A DNA stretch of 19,098 nucleotides. Origin: Rhodoluna sp. GTDB taxonomy: Bacteria > Actinomycetota > Actinomycetes > Actinomycetales > Microbacteriaceae. The stretch is from assembly GCA_017984715.1 (NCBI GenBank), contig JAGNYY010000007.1, positions 1 to 19,098 of the forward strand, in the 5' to 3' direction. Below, piece by piece: positions 14,261 to 19,098 of this stretch. The position numbers were made by a program, and so were the translations under genes. Under the pieces are notes generated by a model. The model was not told where the DNA came from and did not search any database. It saw nothing but the letters and a program-made list of their open reading frames with translations. Positions within the stretch are counted from its first letter, which is position 1. Each line of letters starts with the position of its first letter.

Positions 14261-15352
14261 TTTTCCGGCCAAGCCGAGCTTGGTCGCGGCAAGCAATTTG
14301 GCAAGTTTGGCAATGACCTGAGCCGCCGGGTCATCGGGGTCAGTGAGCACAATTGGCTGGCCCTCATCAGAGCCCTCGCGAAGCGCGATAGACATCGGGA
14401 TCTGACCGAGCAGTTTCACAGGTGAATTCGAAATCTTGGTTAGCCGCTCTGCAACGGCCTGGCCGCCACCGCTGCCGAATAGTTCGAGTCTTGAACCGTC
14501 AGGTTGAATCAACCACGACATGTTTTCGATTACGCCGAAAACCGATTGGCCGGTTTGAAGCCCTACCGAACCTGATCGTTCGGCAACTTCGGCGGCTGCA
14601 ACCTGAGGGGTGGTGACAACCACGGTCTTAGCGGTTGGCAACAGTTGCCCCAGGCTGATCGCCACATCGCCGGTGCCCGGTGGAAGGTCAACGAGCAAGA
14701 AATCCAAGTCGCCCCAAAAAACATCGCATAGAAACTGCTCAATGGCTCGATGCAGCATTGGCCCTCGCCAAGCGACCGGCTTGCTGTCCTCTAAAAACAT
14801 GCCGATTGAGATGACCTTGACCCCGTTTGCCGAAACCGGCGGAAGAATCATTTCGTCAACACGAGTCGGCTTATCGGTTAGCCCAAGTTGCCCAGGAATC
14901 GAGAAGCCGAAAATGTCGGCATCGACTAAACCGACGCGGAAACCCTGGTCGGCCAGAGACACAGCAAGGTTTGTCGTCACCGATGACTTGCCAACGCCAC
15001 CTTTGCCCGAGCCAATCAAAAATACGCGAGTGAGGGTGTCTTTGCCGAATGGATTGAAGCGTGGCGGCTTGCCGTTTCGGAGCTTGACTTTCAAGGCGTC
15101 GCGCTCGACCTGAGTCATGACGCCCAGCTGCACATCCACCGAGGTGACGCCGTCAACGGCAAGAACTGCCTCACGGGTTTCTCTCTCAATCTTTGCCGAG
15201 GCAGGGCAGCCGACCACTGTTAGCTTGACCTCAACCGTGGCCAACCCGTCGTTCAGCGAAACCTCGCCAATCATGTCCAATTCGGTTAGCGGCAACCGCA
15301 GTTCAGGATCGATGACGGAGGTCAGTGCGCGATTAATCGCGGCGACGCTCAT
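14237..15352 (-). CDS. mrp: Mrp/ApbC-family iron-sulfur cluster carrier ATPase
   Basis: The product is a P-loop ATPase that is thought to carry and deliver iron-sulfur clusters. The 371-residue protein has an N-terminal MIP18/DUF59-like domain (about 1-90) with the conserved TVVGCPASAKIE (C49), followed by the Mrp ATPase domain. The deviant Walker A GSGKGGVGKSS covers 114-124, with VDADIFGFSIPGQLG and LVDLPPGTGDVAISLGQ further on. The CxxC pair that often follows IENMS in ApbC/Nbp35 proteins is absent; that segment reads WLIQPDGSRLELFGSGGG. I chose the ATG at 15352 because AAGGAA sits 7 nt upstream. An ATG at 15385 would add 11 unusual residues and a larger overlap. The gene overlaps the DUF1003 gene by 20 bp and ends the operon. 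Confidence 0.9.
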   Translation of the reverse strand: MSVAAINRALTSVIDPELRLPLTELDMIGEVSLNDGLATVEVKLTVVGCPASAKIERETREAVLAVDGVTSVDVQLGVMTQVERDALKVKLRNGKPPRFNPFGKDTLTRVFLIGSGKGGVGKSSVTTNLAVSLADQGFRVGLVDADIFGFSIPGQLGLTDKPTRVDEMILPPVSANGVKVISIGMFLEDSKPVAWRGPMLHRAIEQFLCDVFWGDLDFLLVDLPPGTGDVAISLGQLLPTAKTVVVTTPQVAAAEVAERSGSVGLQTGQSVFGVIENMSWLIQPDGSRLELFGSGGGQAVAERLTKISNSPVKLLGQIPMSIALREGSDEGQPIVLTDPDDPAAQVIAKLAKLLAATKLGLAGKPLGISPV

Positions 15353-15827
15353 CCAGAATTTCCTTGAGCAGGTCGCGAAGTTCATCGCGAACGAAGTCTT
15401 TGGTAGCCAAATCTTCGATGGCCAGACGAAGCGCTACAACTTCGCGAGCCAGATACTCGGTGTCGGCAAGGTTGCGTTCGGCACGCTGACGGTCTTGCTC
15501 GAATTGAACTCGGTCGCGGTCGTCCTGGCGATTCTGAGCCAAAAGAATCAAGGGTGCCGCATACGACGCCTGCATCGAGAGAATCAAGGTCAACAGGGTG
15601 AAGTTTGTGGCGCGCGGGTCAAACTGGCCTTCGCTTGGCATCAGGGTGTTCCAGGTAAGCCAAACGGCAACAATCACGGTCATCCAAATCAAGAATGAAC
15701 CCGTTCCCATCGCGCGCGCGAAAGCTTCCGATGCGCGACCGAAGTTTTCCTGGTCGATCGAAATCTTTGGCAGAAGGCGACGACGCTGGCCGATTGGTGC
15801 GTCTAGACGTCCGTTTGATTTAGCCAT
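15333..15827 (-). CDS. DUF1003 family membrane protein
   Basis: The 164-residue protein has a basic N-terminus (GQRRRLLPK), two hydrophobic segments (about 43-61 and 76-97), and a long charged C-terminal helix (about 98-164) with strong coiled-coil character, including RQDDRDRVQFEQDRQRAERN. This arrangement, and the motif FGRASEAFARAMGTGSFLIW, are those of DUF1003. Its function is unknown to me; membrane scaffolding or partner binding through the coiled coil is possible. The ATG overlaps the upstream TAA by one base (TAATG) and has a near-perfect AGGAGG 7 nt upstream. mrp starts within its last 20 bp. The pairing with a PRC/MgtE_N/CBS protein and Mrp is, from memory, also found in mycobacteria (Rv1229c-Rv1232c region), so the three probably act together or share regulation. 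Confidence 0.87.
   Translation of the reverse strand: MAKSNGRLDAPIGQRRRLLPKISIDQENFGRASEAFARAMGTGSFLIWMTVIVAVWLTWNTLMPSEGQFDPRATNFTLLTLILSMQASYAAPLILLAQNRQDDRDRVQFEQDRQRAERNLADTEYLAREVVALRLAIEDLATKDFVRDELRDLLKEILDERRRD
15360..15365 (-). promoter_or_regulatory. Shine-Dalgarno deciding the mrp start
   Basis: On the minus strand AAGGAA is followed by 7 nt and the ATG at 15352. This favours Met12 of the longest reading frame as the true start and makes the mrp product 371 residues. Confidence 0.65.
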
Positions 15828-17062
15828 TAGTGTCCCTCCTCTCGCCAGTCGTCAGGCAGTAGGTGGTCGAGCACGTCATCCACGGTGACAACGCCAATGA
15901 GGCGGTTTTCATCGTCGACAACTGGCAGTGCCACCAGGTTGTAGTTAGCAAAAGTTCGGTGAATCACCGAGATGTGAGTGTCAGGCTTGACCGGCTCGAG
16001 CTCGGTGTCGAGCAGGCTGCCAAGACGCTCGTGAGGTGGGTAGCGCAGCAGCTTCTGGAAGTGCACGACACCCAGGTAGCGGCCGGTGGCCACTTCGTAT
16101 GGAGGAAGCGTTACGAACACCGATGCTGCAAGCACCGGTGCAACATCCTTGCGACGAATCAGCGCCATAGCTTCGGCAACGGTTGCATCAGCTGCGCAAA
16201 TAATCGGCTCGGTGGTCATCAAACCACCCGCGGTGAACTCGTCGAACTGCATCAACATGCGAATGTCGTCAGCTTCTTCTTCGTCCATCAATTCAAGGAT
16301 GGCTTCGGTGCGCTCTTCAGGTAGGTTGGCCATCAAGTCGGCGGCGTCATCGGGCTCCATGAGGTCAAGAACCTCAGCGGCGCGCTCGTCGTCCAGCTCG
16401 GTGATGATGTCGATCTGCTCATCTTCAGGGAGCTCTTCGAGCACATCGGCAAGTCGCTCGTCATCAAGCTCTTCGGCGACCTCAATCATGCGCTCGTCTG
16501 GCAGGTCGAGCAGGGCGCTCGCGAGGTCGGCAGGGCGCAGTTCTGAGTAAGTTGCAATCAGCTGCTGAGCGCTCTGACCTTCTTCGGTCTTGCCCTCTTC
16601 AACCACTTGTTCCCAAGATGCAAACAGTGTCGCGCCGCGAGCAAATGGTGAAGCTGAGGTCTTTGGGCGACGCAAGAAAAGTTCAGAAACAACCCAGTCG
16701 CTGTTCTTGCCAAGTTCAATCGCCAGGTCGTCGATGCTCGCACTGCCGCTGCCATCGAGCAGGCTAACTTTGCGACCGAGAATCTCAGCAACCACGCGAA
16801 CTTCTTGCCCGCGCTGAGTGAAACGGCGAAGGTCGATCAGCCCGGTGGTGATTACCTGGCCGGCTGAAATCGAGGTGACGCGCGCGATTGGAACAAAAAC
16901 TCGACGGCGGCCACTGATTTCGACCAACATTCCGGTTGCCTTAGGAGCACCCGATTTACGGTATGAAACGAGAACGTCGATGACCTTACCGACGCGGTCT
17001 CCCGCAGGGTCAAAGACGCCACAGCCAGCCAATCTGGCGACAAATACTCTCGTTGCGCTCAT
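15827..17062 (-). CDS. PRC-barrel / MgtE N-domain / CBS-pair protein without a channel domain
   Basis: This soluble acidic protein of 411 residues has three recognisable parts. An N-terminal PRC-barrel-like region (about 1-100) contains GDRVGKVIDVLV. An MgtE_N helical repeat superhelix (about 165-272) has repeating LPDE, LPEDE and LPEE turns. A CBS domain pair (about 278-405) begins with AGGLMTTEP and ends in DENRLIGVVTVDDVLDHL. True MgtE magnesium channels continue into five membrane helices after the CBS pair; here the protein stops at DDWREEGH with no hydrophobic segment, so it should not be annotated as a transporter. The domains suggest a cytosolic magnesium or nucleotide sensor, which is inference. 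It heads the operon with the DUF1003 gene and mrp, and has a leaderless-type -10 (TAAGGT) 6 nt before the ATG. Confidence 0.88.
   Translation of the reverse strand: MSATRVFVARLAGCGVFDPAGDRVGKVIDVLVSYRKSGAPKATGMLVEISGRRRVFVPIARVTSISAGQVITTGLIDLRRFTQRGQEVRVVAEILGRKVSLLDGSGSASIDDLAIELGKNSDWVVSELFLRRPKTSASPFARGATLFASWEQVVEEGKTEEGQSAQQLIATYSELRPADLASALLDLPDERMIEVAEELDDERLADVLEELPEDEQIDIITELDDERAAEVLDLMEPDDAADLMANLPEERTEAILELMDEEEADDIRMLMQFDEFTAGGLMTTEPIICAADATVAEAMALIRRKDVAPVLAASVFVTLPPYEVATGRYLGVVHFQKLLRYPPHERLGSLLDTELEPVKPDTHISVIHRTFANYNLVALPVVDDENRLIGVVTVDDVLDHLLPDDWREEGH
15835..15840 (-). promoter_or_regulatory. strong Shine-Dalgarno of the DUF1003 gene
   Basis: On the minus strand AGGAGG lies 7 nt before the DUF1003 ATG, inside the last codons of the upstream PRC/CBS gene. 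Together with the TAATG overlap it ensures efficient internal initiation within the operon. Confidence 0.8.
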
Positions 17063-17068
17063 CCTTCA

Positions 17069-17074
17069 ACCTTA
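17069..17074 (-). promoter_or_regulatory. candidate -10 of the PRC/CBS-DUF1003-mrp operon (TAAGGT, leaderless spacing)
   Basis: On the minus strand TAAGGT is followed by 6 nt (TGAAGG) and the ATG of the PRC/MgtE_N/CBS gene. The 46-bp gap to the divergent YflT-like gene holds promoters for both directions. No -35 is obvious. Confidence 0.55.
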
Positions 17075-17096
17075 GACGAGTGGGGCGGTGCCGTGC

Positions 17097-17102
17097 CAGA
17101 AT
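17097..17102 (+). promoter_or_regulatory. candidate -10 of the YflT-like gene (CAGAAT, leaderless spacing)
   Basis: CAGAAT is followed by 6 nt (GGTTTG) and the GTG at 17109. It departs from TANNNT at the first base, but an identical hexamer stands at the same distance before the pepP-like start, which supports the reading. It also decides the start: the earlier GTG at 17088 would put the hexamer inside the gene. Confidence 0.4.
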
Positions 17103-17108
17103 GGTTTG

Positions 17109-17609
17109 GTGAACAAAACCCAAAGAACTCCTCGCCGTCAGCCAGCAACCATGCCCAAGGGGCAGGTGATCGGAAAGTTCACCGAATATGCAGATGCTGT
17201 GTCCTTTGTTGACACTCTAATCAACCACGGGTTCCCTGCCGGGGCGGTCGCAATCGTCGGCAAAGACCTTCGAAGTGTCGAGCGGGTGCGCGGCAAGATG
17301 ACCTATGGTCGCATCGCACTCAGCGGCGCTGTTACCGGTTCTTGGCTGGGTCTTTTGCTTGGGCTCTTCTTTGGTACGGCACCTGATGCCGAATCAACTG
17401 CAGCCGTGGGCTCCGCATTTTCTTCGGTAATGATTGGTGCCGGCATCGGAATGCTCTTCAACATTCTTCGTTTTTCGGTTGCCAAGAACAAGCGCGCCTT
17501 TGTCAGTCAATCAAGCGTTGTTGCCGGCAAGTATGAGGTGCAGGTTCCAGGCAACCTAGCCGACCAGGCCGAAAAAGCCATCGCCGACCACGAAAACCAC
17601 CAGAACTAA
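17109..17609 (+). CDS. YflT-like general stress protein domain, glycine-rich membrane protein
   Basis: The 166-residue protein starts with a basic tail (MNKTQRTPRRQP). A short alpha/beta unit follows (about 18-60, GQVIGKFTEYADAVSFVDTL then GAVAIVGKDLRSVERV), resembling the heat-induced YflT domain. Two glycine-rich hydrophobic segments lie at about 69-90 and 99-119. A C-terminal stretch, VVAGKYEVQVPG, ends in an Ala/Glu-rich helix. The function is unknown; the family name comes from stress induction of a Bacillus protein, and I assign it by resemblance. I chose the GTG at 17109 over the one at 17088 because a -10-like hexamer sits 6 nt before it and the extra residues (MPCQNGL) look unnatural. 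It is divergent from the PRC/CBS operon and convergent with the pepP-like gene, 10 bp between stops. Confidence 0.72.
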   Translation: MNKTQRTPRRQPATMPKGQVIGKFTEYADAVSFVDTLINHGFPAGAVAIVGKDLRSVERVRGKMTYGRIALSGAVTGSWLGLLLGLFFGTAPDAESTAAVGSAFSSVMIGAGIGMLFNILRFSVAKNKRAFVSQSSVVAGKYEVQVPGNLADQAEKAIADHENHQN

Positions 17610-17619
17610 TCGCGGTTAG

Positions 17620-19044
17620 TTAAGCCGAGTGCTTGGCTAGCCAAGCCTCAAGCTCATCCACCTTGCGTGGCAGCGCAGCTGTGAGGTTTTCGACGCCGGT
17701 TTCGGTGACCACCACGTCATCTTCGATGCGCACACCGATGCCGCGGAATTCCTCGGGCACCAGCAGGTCGTTGCGGTGGAAGTAGAGCCCCGGCTCAATG
17801 GTGAAAATCATGCCCGGCTTGAGCTCGGCTTCCATAGACATCTCGCGTCGAGCCTGGGCGCAGTCGTGCACATCTAAGCCGAGGTGGTGGCCGGTGCCGT
17901 GAACCATCCAGCGGCGGTGGTGCTGATTCTCTGGATTCAGCGAATCTTCAATCGAGCCCGGCAGGAAACCCCATCCATGCGTTTTTTCGGCAATCACGCG
18001 CATCGCAGTCGCGTGCATGTCTTTGAACAGAACTCCCGGTTTGGCCATTGCGAAGACCGCATCAGCGGCCTCTAGAACGGCCTCATAGACCTGGCGTTGA
18101 ATCGTTGAGAACTTGCCATTGATCGGAATGGTGCGGGTCACGTCAGCCGTGTAGAGGCTTTCCATCTCTACACCGGCATCCAAGAGCAAAAGGTCGCCAT
18201 CGCGCACCGGGCCGTTGTTAATGATCCAGTGCAGAGTGCAGGCGTGGTCGCCGGCTGCCGCGATGGTTTCGTAGCCGAGGTCGTTACCGTTGGCACGTGC
18301 CTCGGTGAAGAACGCTGTCTCTACAATGCGTTCACCTCGAGGATGGGTCTTTGCTTTGCCGAGGTTTGCGACAACTTGTTCGAAGCCCTTGATGGAGGCG
18401 TCAACAGCCTTGCGCATCTCGGAAATCTCGTACTGGTCCTTGACCAATCGAAGCTCGGAGACAAATTCGGCGAGCGCCGGGTGCTCAAGGGTAATGATGT
18501 TCTTGCCTAGCGACTCGGTATATTTTTCGAAATCACTCAGCGAGCGGGTTTCAAGGTCCAGTAGCTGCCCAACCTCGATAAGCGATGGGCGCTGGCCAAC
18601 CCAAAATTCGCCGATGGCAGAGTTGGCAAAAAACTCGGATGAGTCTTTGCCTGCCGTCTCGCGCAGGAACAGAATGCTGTGGGTGGTTTCCTGGCGTGCA
18701 TCGATGACCAGGACAGAATCTGGCACAGTGTGGGCGCCCCAGCCGGTTAGGTGTGCGAATGCAGAGTGCGGGCGGTAACGGTATTCGGTGTCGTTTGAGC
18801 GAGTCGCCGCAGGCCCGGCTTCAATCAAGATAACTTCGCCAGCGAATGCCGCGGCAACCTTGGCTCGACGGTCCGGGGTGTAATCGGCCACCTGAGATCT
18901 CTTAGTCTCGCCAGACGCGGCATCCGCCCAGCCGGAGCCCATGTAGTCGAGAAATTGCTGGCTGGTCGGCGTGCGAGAGCGGTTGGCTCCAGGGTCTGAT
19001 TTAGTCTCTGGTGTTGCGTTTGGCTTCGTGGCGTCATTGCTCAT
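17620..19044 (-). CDS. pepP: Xaa-Pro aminopeptidase (aminopeptidase P, M24B family)
   Basis: This is a metallopeptidase that removes an N-terminal residue preceding proline. The 474-residue protein begins with a polar, disordered-looking tail (1-28), then an aminopeptidase P N-terminal domain (about 50-195, containing SNDTEYRYRPHSAFAHLTGW), then the pita-bread catalytic domain. The five metal ligands of the family are all present: D289 in LLDAGVE, D301 in TADVTRTIP, H386 in HGTGHHLGLDVHD, E417 in FTIEPGLYF and E441 in GVRIEDDVVVTE. The protein has no signal peptide, so it should be cytoplasmic. The ATG at 19044 follows a CAGAAT hexamer by 6 nt on the minus strand. It is convergent with the YflT-like gene (10 bp between stops) and divergent from a gene that begins at the right end of the window. 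Confidence 0.93.
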   Translation of the reverse strand: MSNDATKPNATPETKSDPGANRSRTPTSQQFLDYMGSGWADAASGETKRSQVADYTPDRRAKVAAAFAGEVILIEAGPAATRSNDTEYRYRPHSAFAHLTGWGAHTVPDSVLVIDARQETTHSILFLRETAGKDSSEFFANSAIGEFWVGQRPSLIEVGQLLDLETRSLSDFEKYTESLGKNIITLEHPALAEFVSELRLVKDQYEISEMRKAVDASIKGFEQVVANLGKAKTHPRGERIVETAFFTEARANGNDLGYETIAAAGDHACTLHWIINNGPVRDGDLLLLDAGVEMESLYTADVTRTIPINGKFSTIQRQVYEAVLEAADAVFAMAKPGVLFKDMHATAMRVIAEKTHGWGFLPGSIEDSLNPENQHHRRWMVHGTGHHLGLDVHDCAQARREMSMEAELKPGMIFTIEPGLYFHRNDLLVPEEFRGIGVRIEDDVVVTETGVENLTAALPRKVDELEAWLAKHSA

Positions 19045-19050
19045 GGCTTC

Positions 19051-19056
19051 ATTCTG
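19051..19056 (-). promoter_or_regulatory. candidate -10 of the pepP-like gene (CAGAAT, leaderless spacing)
   Basis: On the minus strand CAGAAT is followed by 6 nt (GAAGCC) and the ATG. The same hexamer and spacing occur before the YflT-like gene. It lacks the first T of TANNNT, so the support is weaker than for the other promoters. Confidence 0.35.
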
Positions 19057-19080
19057 CCAGTTAGTTTCGGAGCGCCGAGG

Positions 19081-19086
19081 TAATCT
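19081..19086 (+). promoter_or_regulatory. candidate -10 of the gene starting at the right edge (TAATCT)
   Basis: TAATCT is followed by 7 nt (GGGGGAG) and ATG at 19094. The hexamer is the same as the one before tatB. The purine run touches the ATG, so it is too close to act as a normal Shine-Dalgarno. Confidence 0.5.
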
Positions 19087-19093
19087 GGGGGAG

Positions 19094-19098
19094 ATGAT
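19094..19098 (+). CDS. start of a truncated gene at the window edge
   Basis: Only ATGAT is inside the window. It is called as a start because a TAATCT hexamer stands at leaderless distance, and because the space upstream, divergent from the pepP-like gene, otherwise has no gene to serve. The product cannot be known from five bases. Confidence 0.4.

Noticed and set aside
14610..15113. 167-residue plus-strand reading frame across mrp
   Set aside because: Shadow of the mrp coding strand, which carries unmistakable ATPase motifs; low-complexity Ser/Pro/Arg composition.
15353..15385. Upstream ATG at 15385 as the mrp start
   Set aside because: The extra residues (MNFATCSRKFW) are unlike Mrp proteins and no Shine-Dalgarno precedes it, whereas AAGGAA lies 7 nt before the ATG at 15352.
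15117..15698. 193-residue plus-strand reading frame across mrp and the DUF1003 gene
   Set aside because: Antisense to two recognised, overlapping genes and crosses their junction; no initiation signals.
16086..16550. Serine-rich 154-residue reading frame on the plus strand
   Set aside because: It is antisense to the acidic Asp/Glu repeats of the MgtE_N region; the repeated Ser/Ala composition is what the complement of Glu/Asp codons gives. No promoter or RBS.
1..19098. tRNA, rRNA, riboswitch, CRISPR or mobile element
   Set aside because: Scanning intergenic gaps (none over about 335 bp, including the DUF3117 unit) shows no cloverleaf, repeat-spacer pattern, transposase or terminal inverted repeats; thiL has no room for a TPP riboswitch upstream.

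Overview
The window is a dense housekeeping stretch of an actinobacterial chromosome. GC content looks moderate (roughly mid-50s % by eye). The gene content and order point to the Microbacteriaceae, probably a small-genome freshwater type of the Aquiluna/Rhodoluna kind. That placement is inference from family recognition, not from a search. No tRNA, rRNA, CRISPR array, insertion sequence or prophage gene is visible. Eighteen protein genes fill almost all of the window, and a nineteenth begins in the last five bases.

Layout. (1) 1-4218, + strand: murA, plsC, gpsA and ddl in a tight operon (gaps of 8, -1 and 2 bp), joining peptidoglycan precursor synthesis to phospholipid synthesis. (2) 4215-5684: a DUF3515 lipoprotein gene (-) and thiL (+), divergent from an 18-bp gap. 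(3) 5662-8891: dapD (-) and dapE (+), divergent from a 30-bp gap; dapE overlaps a PIG-V-like GT-C membrane glycosyltransferase gene. (4) 8892-9226: a DUF3117 mini-gene (57 aa) closed by a perfect GNRA-loop terminator. (5) 9227-10290: a small O-methyltransferase gene (-) and tatB (+), divergent. (6) 10276-14200, - strand: a LuxR-type response regulator, a multi-membrane-segment histidine kinase and an aldehyde dehydrogenase. (7) 14237-17062, - strand: an operon of a PRC-barrel/MgtE_N/CBS protein, a DUF1003 membrane protein and the Mrp/ApbC iron-sulfur carrier. (8) 17109-19044: a YflT-like stress protein gene (+) and a pepP-type aminopeptidase gene (-), convergent. (9) 19094-19098: the first bases of a further + strand gene.

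From memory, much of this order (dapD/dapE, DUF3117, O-methyltransferase, tatB, mrp, DUF1003, PRC/CBS protein) matches the Rv1201c-Rv1232c neighbourhood of Mycobacterium tuberculosis in compressed form. The sigE-rseA-htrA block found there between the methyltransferase and tatB is absent here.

The strongest signal outside the genes is a repeated promoter design. Eight start codons lie 6 or 7 nt after a TANNNT -10 hexamer (counting the partial gene at the end), and two more lie 6 nt after a CAGAAT variant. This predicts leaderless mRNAs for most transcription units. Genes inside operons, and the DUF3117 and methyltransferase genes, use Shine-Dalgarno sites or overlapping stop/start codons instead. 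Convergent genes overlap at their stops (4, 23 and 15 bp), leaving no room for terminators. I see no clearly new multi-gene system. The best candidates for uncharacterised biology are the two-component pair with three CCCCTG repeats in its promoter and the channel-less MgtE_N/CBS + DUF1003 pair.
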